Shown: positions 7,831 through 15,321, numbered from the stretch's first letter. The stretch is DNA of 16,108 nucleotides from CAYYWV01 sp964531525 (GCA_964531525.1 CAZHDF010000076.1:1-16108), one strand, 5' to 3'. The notes: generated by a model not told the origin, from the sequence alone. Made by a program: numbers and translations.

Positions 7831-7847
7831 CCCGCTCGGGCGGCTTG
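7827..7847 (+). terminator. Possible stem-loop after the NuoN-like gene
   Basis: CAAGCC at 7827-7832 pairs perfectly with GGCTTG at 7842-7847 around a nine-base GC-rich loop. It lies 68 bases after the last gene of the first operon and overlaps the second TGTCAAG. No run of T follows, so if it acts in termination it is not a classical Rho-independent site. Confidence 0.25.
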
Positions 7848-7920
7848 CCCACATCATGCTTATGATTGGAGCCATGTATCGTCGTTGCATGGGGCATGAC
7901 ATTTCAGGGGGCGGGGCCCG

Positions 7921-7937
7921 CCGGATGCGGTATCCGG
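7921..7937. promoter_or_regulatory. Inverted repeat CCGGAT-N5-ATCCGG
   Basis: Perfect six-base arms (7921-7926 and 7932-7937) lie about 80 bases before the start of the binding-protein gene. This could be an operator or a 5' leader hairpin of the transporter mRNA. Arms this short in GC-rich DNA may also arise by chance. Confidence 0.25.
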
Positions 7938-8018
7938 TTCGGCCGCGCCACGATACGCAGCACAAAGAGAACAACCGGTCACATCAATACCGGGAGGAAA
8001 CGAAAACAGGAGGCCATG

Positions 8019-9158
8019 ATGATTGACCGTCGCGAGATGCTCAAGATGACGGGGGGCGCCGCCGCCTTGATGGCTGCGGGAAGTTTGCCATTCCGGGCGC
8101 GCGCCGCGCGCACGAACGAACTCAATATCCTGTGCTGGGAAGGGTACAACACGGACGACGTGCTCGATCCCTTCCGGCGCGCGCATCCGGGGTCCAAGGT
8201 CCGCGCCGAGAGCGGGACGTCCGACCCCGACATGATCAACAAGCTGCGCGCCGGCGAAGTCAACGTTTGGGATCTGATCAACGTCAACCAGCCCTGGGCG
8301 CGCGGGCAGATGTATTCCGAGGGGCTGATCAAGCCGCTCGATCGGGCGCGGTTCGAGCCTTATTTCGCCAAGATGATGAAGGAGTTCCAGGGACCGTACC
8401 CCTATGCCCTGGACCAGTCGGGCAAGGACCTGATCGGCATGGTGCAGCGGTTCGGCCCGTTCAGCTTCGTGGTCAACACCAACAAGATCTCGCGCGGGAT
8501 GGCCGAGGACCAGGGCTTCAAGCTGTTCCTCGATCCCAAGCTCAAGGGGCGCTACGGCCTGTTGACCTACGACAACTGGAACATCATGCACATGGCCATC
8601 ACGGCCGACATCGACCCCTTCAAGAAACATTCCGAGGACGAGTTCGCGGCCTTCGAGGCGGTCGCGCGCAAGATCTTCAAGGGTGCGAAGTTCCTGTCCG
8701 ATGACCTGGTCGCCATGAACACGGCCATGGTCAACGGCGAGATCGACGCCTATTTCACCGGCGGCACCTATACCGCCTCGCCGGCGCGCTTCGACGGCGA
8801 GACCCAGGTTCGCGGCATTACGCCGAACTCGGGGCCGATCAACGGCAAGGGCGGCATCGTCTGGGTCGAGGTCACCTCGCTGGTCAACAACCCCGATCCG
8901 ACGCCGCTCGCGCCCGCCTTCCTCGAATACGTGCAGCAACCCGAGACCTCCAAGAGGGTGGCCTTCACCGAAGGTACCTACAACCCGGTCTCGCAGATGG
9001 GCAATCCCGAGGTGCTCGCCAAGTTCAACAAGGAAGAGCTCGACGCGATCCAGTGGGATTCGCTCCCCGAGGAAATGGCGCGTTCGGTCGATTTCAGCAT
9101 CAATCCGGACTTCGACCGGATGCTGTCGATCTACAACACCGCCAAGCGCGAATCCTGA
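8019..9158 (+). CDS. ABC transporter periplasmic solute-binding protein, PotD/PotF type, Tat-exported
   Basis: A 379-residue protein. Of two adjacent ATGs, 8019 is chosen because it lies five bases from AGGAGG (8008-8013); 8016 would be only two away. The N-terminus MIDRREMLKMTGGAAALMAAGSL carries a twin-arginine motif followed by a short hydrophobic stretch and ARA, so export by Tat is likely. The mature part opens with LNILCWEGYNTDDVLDPFRR, typical of polyamine-type binding proteins (SBP_bac_8 / PotD group). The GGIVWVEVTS segment (W282, E284) aligns with the PotD GGIFWMDS region, where Trp and Asp contact spermidine, so the Asp is Glu here. The acidic LLLTDD segment of PotD reads LLTYDN here. 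The ligand is therefore probably a cationic or amine compound, but not certainly putrescine or spermidine. It is the first gene of the transporter operon and is separated from the ATPase gene by a hairpin. Confidence 0.88.
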   Translation: MIDRREMLKMTGGAAALMAAGSLPFRARAARTNELNILCWEGYNTDDVLDPFRRAHPGSKVRAESGTSDPDMINKLRAGEVNVWDLINVNQPWARGQMYSEGLIKPLDRARFEPYFAKMMKEFQGPYPYALDQSGKDLIGMVQRFGPFSFVVNTNKISRGMAEDQGFKLFLDPKLKGRYGLLTYDNWNIMHMAITADIDPFKKHSEDEFAAFEAVARKIFKGAKFLSDDLVAMNTAMVNGEIDAYFTGGTYTASPARFDGETQVRGITPNSGPINGKGGIVWVEVTSLVNNPDPTPLAPAFLEYVQQPETSKRVAFTEGTYNPVSQMGNPEVLAKFNKEELDAIQWDSLPEEMARSVDFSINPDFDRMLSIYNTAKRES

Positions 9159-9167
9159 CGCGGCGAC

Positions 9168-9206
9168 GGCCGGGCGACGGCGACCGGATCGGCGCCTCGC
9201 CCGGTC
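9168..9206 (+). terminator. Hairpin between binding-protein and ATPase genes
   Basis: CCGGGCGA at 9170-9177 pairs perfectly with TCGCCCGG at 9197-9204, extendable by a G-U and a G-C pair, with a loop of about 19 bases that can fold further. It is followed by TCTCTCCATTTT, a weak T-rich stretch. Hairpins here are common in binding-protein transporter operons. They act as a partial terminator or a 3' stabiliser that raises expression of the binding protein over the membrane parts. That role is inferred from position. Confidence 0.5.
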
Positions 9207-9261
9207 TCTCCATTTTCGGTAATGCGCTTCGACGACACGATCGCAGGGGTTGAGTGAGACC

Positions 9262-10344
9262 GTGACCGGGACGGCGCCGAACATCGTTCTTAGGCTCGAG
9301 GGTTTGACCAAGGCGTTCGGCAGTCTCGTCGCCGTGCGCGATGTCGATCTCGACATTCGCGACGGCGAGTTTCTGACCATCGTCGGTCCCTCGGGCAGCG
9401 GCAAGACCACGCTGATCCGCCTGCTGGTGGGCATGGAACGTCCGACCGCCGGCGACCTCTATCTCAAGGGCGCGCGCATCAACGACGTGCCGGCGAACGA
9501 GCGGCCCACCTGCATGGTGTTCCAAACGCTCGCCCTGTTCCCGCATCGCACGGTGGGCGAGAACATCGAGTTTCCGCTGAAGATCCGCAAGACGCCCCCG
9601 GCCGAGCGCAAGGCGCGCGCGATGGCGCTGCTCGAGCTTCTTCGGCTGCCGACCGAATACTACGGGCGCAACGTGATGCATTGCTCGGGCGGCGAGCGCC
9701 AGCGGGTTGCGCTCGCCCGGGCGCTCGCGTTCGATCCCGAGATTCTGTTCTTCGACGAGCCGTTGTCGGCGCTTGATTTCCGGCTGCGCAAGGCCCTCGA
9801 GAAGGAGCTCAAGGACCTGCACCGCGAAACCGGAAAGACCTTCGTCTACATCACTCACTCGCTCGAGGAGGCGATGGTGATGAGCGACCGGATCGCGATC
9901 ATGCGGGCGGGGGGCATCGAGCAGATCGGCTCGCCCGACGAGATCTACTCGGCGCCGGTCAACCGCTTCGTCGCCGAGTTCATGGGCGAGGTCAACCTGT
10001 TCCCGGTGCGGGGCGTCGAAGGCGGGCGGCTCGATCTCGTGGGGTTCGACGTCACCCTGCCGGCGACGGGCCTGTCGCTCGCGCCCGGGCAGGAGGAAAC
10101 GATGATGGTGCGTCCCGAGGCCATCCGCTTCCTCACGCCCGGCGAGGCCGCGGATTGCGTGATCGAGGGAGTCGTGTTCAACGAGTACGCCCTCGGCTCT
10201 CGGCTTCAGTACAACGTCCGCGTGGGCGATTTCACCGTCAGCGTCGAGAAGCTGCGCGAGGACCGATACCTCGGCGCGCTCGATCAGACGGTGCTGATCG
10301 GCTGGGACCTGGAGGACACGCGCCTCCTCGGGAGCGAGGGGTAG
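9262..10344 (+). CDS. ABC transporter ATP-binding protein, PotA/PotG type
   Basis: About 360 residues. The start is uncertain: GTG 9262 is preferred, because the in-frame TTG at 9250 directly abuts AGGGG with no spacing. Numbering from 9262, the Walker A is GPSGSGKTT (K48), the Q-loop is in VFQTLALFPH, the signature is CSGGE (141-145) in place of LSGGQ, the Walker B is ILFFDEP (D165, E166), and the switch histidine is H199 in YITHSLEEAM. After about residue 235 a C-terminal extension of TOBE type is present, as in PotA. The protein hydrolyses ATP on the cytoplasmic face to drive import with the two permeases that follow. Cys and Glu in the signature are mild deviations still compatible with activity. 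The gene is separated from the binding-protein gene by 103 bases containing a hairpin. Confidence 0.9.
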   Translation: MTGTAPNIVLRLEGLTKAFGSLVAVRDVDLDIRDGEFLTIVGPSGSGKTTLIRLLVGMERPTAGDLYLKGARINDVPANERPTCMVFQTLALFPHRTVGENIEFPLKIRKTPPAERKARAMALLELLRLPTEYYGRNVMHCSGGERQRVALARALAFDPEILFFDEPLSALDFRLRKALEKELKDLHRETGKTFVYITHSLEEAMVMSDRIAIMRAGGIEQIGSPDEIYSAPVNRFVAEFMGEVNLFPVRGVEGGRLDLVGFDVTLPATGLSLAPGQEETMMVRPEAIRFLTPGEAADCVIEGVVFNEYALGSRLQYNVRVGDFTVSVEKLREDRYLGALDQTVLIGWDLEDTRLLGSEG

Positions 10345-10353
10345 GGAACGGCC

Positions 10354-11205
10354 ATGTACGAGGACCTGCGCCGGGCCGGGATCCTGTGCAGCCTGCCGCT
10401 GCTGATTCTTCTGGCCGTGGTGTTCGTCGCGCCGCTTCTGGTGATCTTGGGCTTCAGCTTCATGCCGTCCAAGACCTTCAGCCTGCTGCAGGTTCCCACG
10501 ACCGAAAACTTCGTCGCCCTGGTCGGCGTGGGCTATTACAAGTCGCTTCTGTGGTCGCTCGGCCTTTCCCTGGCGGCGGTGATCGCCCTTCTCGTGATCT
10601 GCTATCCGCTGGCCTTCGCCATGGCCAAGGTGTTCGGCCCCTTCACCAACGTCATCACGGTGCTGGTCGTGCTGACGCTGTTCGTGCCCGACAACATTCG
10701 CCTGTTCGGCTGGGTTCTGGTGCTGATGAAGGGAGGGCTGATTTCGGGCGGGCTGCGGGCCTTGTTCGGGATCGAGATGGACAGCCTGCTCTACGACGTT
10801 CCGGCGATCATCTTCGGGCTGGTCTACGTCTACTTCCCCTTCATGCTGTTCCCGCTGGTGCTCGGGATCTCGATGGTGCCGGACGAGCTGCGCGACGCGG
10901 CGAGCGACCTCGGCGCCTCGCGGTTCACGATCATGCGCGAGATCGACATTCCGCTCGCCATGCCGGGAATCCTGGTGGGCGGCATGCTGACCTTCGTGCT
11001 GAGCGCCGGGGCGATGGCCGAATCGAAGCTGCTCGGCGGCCAGAAGGTGATCGTCATGGCCGACGAGATCGAGACCGCCTTCACCTACGGGCAGAACTGG
11101 CCCCTGGGCTCGGCGCTCTCGGTCATTCTGATCGGGCTGATCGGCGTCGCCGCCGTGTTCGTGCTCAAGCGCATCGACCTCGACCAGATTCTCGGCAAGA
11201 CCTAG
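10354..11205 (+). CDS. ABC transporter permease, PotB type
   Basis: A 283-residue membrane protein. The ATG at 10354 is five bases after AGGGAA (10343-10348), which overlaps the stop of the ATPase gene. About six hydrophobic segments are visible, the first being LCSLPLLILLAVVFVAPLLVILGFSF. The EAA loop that docks onto the ATPase is ELRDAASDLGASRFTIMREI (about residues 179-198, with the conserved Gly at 187), followed by PLAMPGILVGGM. A periplasmic loop (SKTFSLLQVPTTENFVALV) sits between helices 1 and 2, as in PotB. It pairs with the PotC-like permease to form the channel. The order binding protein - ATPase - permease - permease supports one complete importer. Confidence 0.9.
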   Translation: MYEDLRRAGILCSLPLLILLAVVFVAPLLVILGFSFMPSKTFSLLQVPTTENFVALVGVGYYKSLLWSLGLSLAAVIALLVICYPLAFAMAKVFGPFTNVITVLVVLTLFVPDNIRLFGWVLVLMKGGLISGGLRALFGIEMDSLLYDVPAIIFGLVYVYFPFMLFPLVLGISMVPDELRDAASDLGASRFTIMREIDIPLAMPGILVGGMLTFVLSAGAMAESKLLGGQKVIVMADEIETAFTYGQNWPLGSALSVILIGLIGVAAVFVLKRIDLDQILGKT

Positions 11206-11215
11206 GAGGCGGGCG

Positions 11216-12025
11216 ATGACGACCGGAACACCCCGCCGCGAGCGCTTCCTGTTCACCGCCTATGCGCTGGTCATTCTCGGCATTCTTCTCCTGCCGCTGG
11301 TCACGGTGATACTCGCCTCGTTCTCGCGGAAGCGTTACTTCAGCTTCCCGATCAAGCGCTACACCCTCGACTGGTACGACAAGGCGTTTCAGTCGCTGAC
11401 CATCGCCGAGCTGGTGCGCACCTCGCTCACCATCGCGGCGATCGTCACGTTGATCTGCGTCGTGGTCGGCTTCTTCGGCGCGCTCGCCTATGCGCGCTAT
11501 CCCTGGCGGCGGCGCAAGCTCTATCAGAAATTCATTCTTCTTCCGATCTTCTTTCCCCAGTCGGTTCTCGGGCTCTCGCTTCTTCTGTGGTTCAATTTCC
11601 TCGGCATCATTCCGACCTGGAAGACCGCGATCGCCGCGCATCTGGTCTGGGTCGCCCCGGTCGCGACCCTGATCATGGCGATTCAGGCCTACGGCTTCGA
11701 TCGCTCGCTCGAGGAGGCGGCGCGCGACATGGGGGCGACCGGCTGGCAGGTGCTGCGCGAGGTCACCCTGCCGTTGATCATGCCGGGCGTGATCTCGGCG
11801 GGCCTGTTCAGCTTTCTGCTGTCCTGGGGGAACTTCCCGCTTTCGCTCTTTACGACGGGGGCCGATCTGACGCTGCCCGAATGGCTCTACGCGAAAATGG
11901 TTTCCGGATATTCGCCGCTCGTCCCCGCCGTGGGGAGCCTGACCGTGCTCGGGGTGACGATTCTGGTCGCGGCGGGCGTGAGCTTCGTTTGGTTGGTTCG
12001 CCGGCGGCGCGCTTGGAAGGACTGA
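11216..12025 (+). CDS. ABC transporter permease, PotC type
   Basis: A 269-residue membrane protein. The ATG at 11216 follows AGGAGG (11204-11209), which itself overlaps the TAG stop of the upstream permease gene, so the two are tightly coupled. The first helix is LFTAYALVILGILLLPLVTVILASF, and the segment FSFPIKRYTLDWYDKAF is typical of PotC proteins. The EAA motif is SLEEAARDMGATGWQVLREV (E166 to A169 onward), then PLIMPGVISAGLFSFLLSWGNFPLSLF. It is the second half of the membrane channel. The importer genes end here; 62 bases later the first enzyme gene begins on the same strand and probably on the same transcript. Confidence 0.9.
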   Translation: MTTGTPRRERFLFTAYALVILGILLLPLVTVILASFSRKRYFSFPIKRYTLDWYDKAFQSLTIAELVRTSLTIAAIVTLICVVVGFFGALAYARYPWRRRKLYQKFILLPIFFPQSVLGLSLLLWFNFLGIIPTWKTAIAAHLVWVAPVATLIMAIQAYGFDRSLEEAARDMGATGWQVLREVTLPLIMPGVISAGLFSFLLSWGNFPLSLFTTGADLTLPEWLYAKMVSGYSPLVPAVGSLTVLGVTILVAAGVSFVWLVRRRRAWKD

Positions 12026-12080
12026 GGGCGCGCGTCGGGGAACCATGGCGGTGAACGACGCCGCCTTCATATCAGGGAGG

Positions 12081-12096
12081 TGACAACATGTTGACA
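12081..12096. promoter_or_regulatory. Interrupted palindrome over the SDR start codon
   Basis: CAACATGTTG (12084-12093) is a perfect 10-base palindrome that contains the ATG. With one mismatched pair on each side it extends to a 16-base TGaCAACATGTTGaCA. It could be a repressor site or fold over the start codon in the mRNA. Chance is possible given its length. Confidence 0.2.
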
Positions 12097-12867
12097 TCGA
12101 TCGCCGGACAATCGGTCATCGTAACCGGTGCGAGCAAGGGCATCGGCAAGGGGATCGCCCGCGTGTTCGCCGCGCAGGGCGCCAAGGTCCTGGTCGTCGC
12201 CCGCCACGAGGACGCGGGGCAGGCCACGGTCGAGGAGATCGTCGCGGCCGGCGGCGCGGCGTCGTTCTTCCAGGGCGACGTCGGGTCCTGGGACGACATG
12301 CAGGCCATGGCGGCGGCCGCCGTCGAGCGACACGGCGGGCTCGACATCCTGTGCAACAACGCCGGCATCTTTCCGTCCGCGAAGCTGGTCGACATGACCG
12401 GCGAGGACTGGGATCTGGTGTTGAACACGAACCTCAAGGGGAGCTTCCTCGCGGTCAAGGCCTGCTTGCCCCACATGCGCGCGCGCGGCAAGGGCCGGGT
12501 GGTCCTGACCTCGTCGATCACCGGGCCGCTCACGGGCTACCCGGGGTGGTCGCATTACGGGGCGAGCAAGGCGGGCCAGCTCGGCTTCATCCGCACCGCC
12601 GCGATCGAGCTCGCGCCCTTCAACATCACGATCAACGCCGTGATGCCCGGCAACGTGATGACCGAGGGGCTCGACGGCCTGGGCGAGGACTATCTCGACA
12701 AAATGCGCGAATCGGTGCCCCTGAAGAAGCTCGGCACGGTCGAGGACATCGCCTATGCGGCGCTGTTCTTCGCCTCCGACGAGGCGGGCTACATCACCGG
12801 CCAGACGATCGTGGTCGACGGCGGGCAGGTCCTGCCCGAATCGCTGATGGCGTTGGAGGAGATGTGA
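12088..12867 (+). CDS. SDR-family NAD(P)-dependent oxidoreductase
   Basis: A 259-residue classical short-chain dehydrogenase. The ATG at 12088 is preceded by GGGAGGTGA with seven-base spacing from GGAGG (12076-12080). The nucleotide-binding motif is VTGASKGIGKGIA near the N-terminus. The NNAG motif is in LDILCNNAGIFP. The catalytic set is S143 with Y157 and K161 (YGASK). The C-terminal VDGG is in ITGQTIVVDGGQVLPES. It would interconvert an alcohol and a carbonyl; the substrate cannot be told from sequence. The FabG-like look is a family feature and does not imply fatty-acid synthesis. Its place directly after the importer suggests it oxidises the imported compound or a later intermediate. The C-terminal LPES recalls UcpA-like members, but this is only a resemblance. 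Its stop lies within the upstream alternative start of the kinase. Confidence 0.92.
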   Translation: MLTSIAGQSVIVTGASKGIGKGIARVFAAQGAKVLVVARHEDAGQATVEEIVAAGGAASFFQGDVGSWDDMQAMAAAAVERHGGLDILCNNAGIFPSAKLVDMTGEDWDLVLNTNLKGSFLAVKACLPHMRARGKGRVVLTSSITGPLTGYPGWSHYGASKAGQLGFIRTAAIELAPFNITINAVMPGNVMTEGLDGLGEDYLDKMRESVPLKKLGTVEDIAYAALFFASDEAGYITGQTIVVDGGQVLPESLMALEEM

Positions 12868-12914
12868 CGATCGGCGCCGCGCCCGCGAGTTTCGTCAACG
12901 AAGGAACCCGAACC

Positions 12915-13916
12915 ATGTCGCCCGACGCACTTCCCCAGGAGGCCTTGCTCGAGCGTCTCGAACGGCTTGCCCGGGCGGCGCTGCCGGCATTCGGCCTCGA
13001 TCCCGGCTCGACCGTCACCATGATCAACCACTCGGAGAACACCACCTATCGCGTGGACGATCCGGCCGCCGGCGCGCCGACCATTCTGCGGGTCCACCGC
13101 GAGGGCTATCACTCGCGCAACGCCATCAACTGCGAGCTCGCCTGGATGTCGGCGCTGCGCAAGGAGGCGGGCGTGATCACGCCGACCCCGATCCCGGGCG
13201 TGAACGGCGAATTGATTCAGGAAGTCCCGGGGCCCGGGCTGAATCCGCGCCACTGCGTCCTGTTCGAATTCCTGGAGGGCGTGGAGCCGTCGGAAGACGA
13301 GTTGCTCGGCTCGTTCCACCGCTTGGGCGAAATTTCGGGATACATCCACCGCCACTCCGAAACCTGGCGGCGGCCGGCGAACTTCGAGCGCCTGCACTGG
13401 GATTTCGAGCATATGCTGGGCGGCAGCCCCTACTGGGGCGACTGGCGCGCGGGCCCGGCGCTCGACGCCGAGCGCCTCGCGCTGCTCGAACGCCTGACCG
13501 CCGTCATCGGCCGCCGGCTCGAGGCCTACGGCAAGGCGGCGGACCGCTTCGGCCTGGTCCATGCCGATTTGCGGTTGGCCAACCTTCTGATCCACGAGGA
13601 CGAGACCCGCGTCATCGACTTCGACGACAGCGGGTTGAGCTGGTTCCTCTACGATCTCGCCACCGCGCTGAGCTTCATCGAGGAGCGCGAGGACGTCCCC
13701 GAGCTGATCCGCATCTGGGTCGAGGGCTACCGCAAGGTGCGGCCCTTGAGCGACGCCGACGAGGCGGAGATCCCGACCTTTCTCATGCTCAGGCGAATGG
13801 TCATCCTGGCCTGGATCGGCTCGCATTCGGAGACCGACCTCGCCAAGGAATTGGGCCCCGAGTACACCGCGGGCACCTGCCGGCTGGCCGAACGCTACCT
13901 CGCCGATTTCGCGTGA
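12915..13916 (+). CDS. APH-fold small-molecule kinase (phosphotransferase family)
   Basis: About 333 residues. The ATG at 12915 follows AAGGAA (12901-12906) at eight bases. A GTG at 12864 that overlaps the SDR stop is an alternative, but its ribosome-binding site is only two bases away. The aminoglycoside phosphotransferase / choline kinase fold is clear: a nucleotide-binding segment INHSENTTYRV, the ATP-anchoring region PTILRVHREGY, the catalytic loop LVHADLRLANLLI (H216, D218, N223) and the metal-binding VIDFDDSG (D235, D237). Family members phosphorylate hydroxyl groups of small metabolites such as homoserine, choline, hydroxylysine or methylthioribose, as well as antibiotics. Between an SDR and a class III PLP enzyme, a catabolic substrate is more likely than resistance. 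The neighbouring pair recalls hydroxylysine kinase and its phospho-lyase; this is an inference. Confidence 0.85.
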   Translation: MSPDALPQEALLERLERLARAALPAFGLDPGSTVTMINHSENTTYRVDDPAAGAPTILRVHREGYHSRNAINCELAWMSALRKEAGVITPTPIPGVNGELIQEVPGPGLNPRHCVLFEFLEGVEPSEDELLGSFHRLGEISGYIHRHSETWRRPANFERLHWDFEHMLGGSPYWGDWRAGPALDAERLALLERLTAVIGRRLEAYGKAADRFGLVHADLRLANLLIHEDETRVIDFDDSGLSWFLYDLATALSFIEEREDVPELIRIWVEGYRKVRPLSDADEAEIPTFLMLRRMVILAWIGSHSETDLAKELGPEYTAGTCRLAERYLADFA

Positions 13917-14052
13917 CCGACGGCGGCCGGTGGACGCCGGATGTCAAGTTTGTTCCCCCGCGATGTCAAGCGGCGGCTGGGCGGTCGTGGGATCCTTGGC
14001 GAACATGGGGGAAGACCCCGGCGCTTAAGCGAAGGCAACGCGGAGACGGGCG
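13917..14052 (+). other. Intergenic leader before the PLP enzyme
   Basis: 136 bases without a convincing gene. It holds the second tandem TGTCAAG pair, a GGGG-GAAGA-CCCC hairpin (14007-14019) and a perfect palindrome CGCTTAAGCG (14022-14031). A GGAG ribosome-binding site lies at 14042-14045. The density of signals suggests that transcription of the last two genes can be controlled apart from the transporter genes. Confidence 0.45.
13942..13970 (+). promoter_or_regulatory. Tandem TGTCAAG direct repeat (copy B)
   Basis: TGTCAAG occurs at 13942-13948 and 13964-13970, 22 bases apart start to start and each preceded by A. The layout matches copy A at 7803-7830 almost exactly. Between the half-sites the sequence is TTTGTTCCCCCGCGA, different from copy A, so the conserved part is the heptamer and the spacing. 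It is either a regulator site shared by two promoters or a mobile-element end remnant. Confidence 0.45.
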
Positions 14053-15321
14053 ATGAGCCGTGCGAAGGAAGAATTCCTGGAGAAGTCGAAGGCCTTCTGG
14101 AACCCCGGCAAGACCCAGGCGTGGCAGGACTTCGGCGTCGATCTGGTGATCGACCGGCGCGAGGGCTACTTCCTCTACGACATGGACGGCCGCCGCCTGA
14201 TCGACGTTCATCTCAACGGCGGCACCTACAACCTCGGTCACCGCAACCCCGAGCTGGTCTCGGTGCTCAAGCGCGCGGCCGAGCATTACGACATGGGCAA
14301 CCACCACTTCCCGTCGCTGGCGCGCACCGCGCTGGCCGAGAAGCTGGCCGAGGTCACGCCCGGCGATCTTCAGTACACGATCTACGGCGCCGGCGGTGGC
14401 GAGGCGATCGACATCGCGCTCAAGACCGCGCGCCACGCCATGCAGAAGAAGAAGATCGTCTCCATCATCAAGGCCTACCACGGCCATACCGGGCTCGCGG
14501 TCTGCACCGGCGATCCGCGGTTTTCGGATTTGTTCCTGAGCTCGCGCCCCGACGAGTTCATCCACGTGCCCTTCAACGACCTCGATGCCATGGAGAACGC
14601 GCTCAAGGCTCGCGACGTGGCGGCGGTCATCATGGAGACGATCCCCGCGACCTACGGCTTCCCCATGCCGAAGGAAGGCTACCTGCCCGAGGTCAAGCGC
14701 CTGTGCGAGCGCTACGACGCCCTCTACATCGCCGACGAGGTGCAGACCGGCCTGATGCGTTGCGGCGAGATGTGGGGCATCGAGACCTACGGCGTCGAGC
14801 CCGACATCCTGGTTACCGCCAAGGGGATCGGCGGCGGGCTCTATCCGATCGGTTGCGTGGTCGTCACCGAGCGCTGCGCGGGCTGGCTGCGCGAGGACGG
14901 CTTCGGCCATATGTCGACCATGGGCGGGGCCGAGCTCGGCTGCATCGTGGCGCTCAAGGTGCTCGAGATCTCGGGCCGTCCCGAGGTGCGCTCGATGGTC
15001 CACTACATCAGCGATTACATGAGCCGGGGCTTGCGCCGGATTCAAAACCTCTACGGCGATTTCTTCGTCGGCATCCGCCAGCGCGGCGTGGTCATGGGAC
15101 TCGAGTTCGACCACCCCAAGGGGGCCATGTACGTCATGAAGGCCCTCTATGAAAACGGGGTCTGGGCGATCTTCTCGACCCTCGATCCGCGCGTGCTCCA
15201 GTTCAAGCCCGGCGTGCTCATGACCCACGATCTGTGCGAGGAGCTTCTCGAACGAGTCGAGGTGGCGATCGGCCAGGCGCGTCGCGAGGTCGCGGGCGAG
15301 CGCAGCCGCCGCGCCGCGTAA
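14053..15321 (+). CDS. Class III PLP-dependent aminotransferase / phospho-lyase family enzyme
   Basis: A 422-residue protein starting at ATG 14053, seven bases after GGAG (14042-14045). Fold-type I, class III features are in order: LYDMDGRRLIDVHLNGGTYNLGHRNPELV near the N-terminus, GAGGGEAIDIALKTAR (phosphate-binding region), AYHGHTGLAV (PLP-stacking region), ADEVQTGLMRCG with D228 for the pyridine nitrogen, and TAKGIGGGLYPIG with the PLP lysine K257. Known members use omega-amino acids, GABA, ornithine or diaminobutyrate as amino donors. A subgroup (AGXT2L1/AGXT2L2) instead eliminates phosphate from phosphoethanolamine or phosphohydroxylysine. With the APH-fold kinase just upstream, either chemistry is possible; sequence alone does not decide. 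The glutamine amidotransferase gene follows after 10 bases. Cofactor assignment is firm, substrate unknown. Confidence 0.9.
   Translation: MSRAKEEFLEKSKAFWNPGKTQAWQDFGVDLVIDRREGYFLYDMDGRRLIDVHLNGGTYNLGHRNPELVSVLKRAAEHYDMGNHHFPSLARTALAEKLAEVTPGDLQYTIYGAGGGEAIDIALKTARHAMQKKKIVSIIKAYHGHTGLAVCTGDPRFSDLFLSSRPDEFIHVPFNDLDAMENALKARDVAAVIMETIPATYGFPMPKEGYLPEVKRLCERYDALYIADEVQTGLMRCGEMWGIETYGVEPDILVTAKGIGGGLYPIGCVVVTERCAGWLREDGFGHMSTMGGAELGCIVALKVLEISGRPEVRSMVHYISDYMSRGLRRIQNLYGDFFVGIRQRGVVMGLEFDHPKGAMYVMKALYENGVWAIFSTLDPRVLQFKPGVLMTHDLCEELLERVEVAIGQARREVAGERSRRAA

Larger units (their letters stand above)
7759..8018 (+). other. Intergenic region between the two operons
   Basis: About 260 bases without a convincing gene. 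It carries the tandem TGTCAAG pair, a CAAGCC...GGCTTG hairpin, a CCGGAT...ATCCGG inverted repeat and a strong AGGAGG ribosome-binding site at 8008-8013. A TATGAT at 7861-7866 resembles a -10 box but has no -35 match at proper spacing. The upstream operon most likely ends here and the transporter operon begins here. No T-rich tract follows any hairpin, so a classical intrinsic terminator is not evident. Confidence 0.5.

Noticed and set aside
7861..7866. TATGAT as a -10 promoter box
   Set aside because: There is no -35-like hexamer at 16-18 bases upstream, and the surrounding sequence is too GC-rich to trust a single hexamer.
9100..11256. 718-codon open frame on the minus strand
   Set aside because: It lies opposite the ATPase and permease genes, whose motifs are unambiguous. 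Its translation is rich in Arg, His, Asp and Gln, as expected for an antisense shadow in GC-rich DNA.
12088..12867. FabG of fatty-acid synthesis
   Set aside because: There are no acyl-carrier or fab neighbours. The motifs are those of SDR enzymes in general.
12915..13916. Antibiotic-resistance (aminoglycoside) phosphotransferase
   Set aside because: Only the generic APH-fold motifs are present and the neighbours are catabolic and transport genes; nothing points to resistance.
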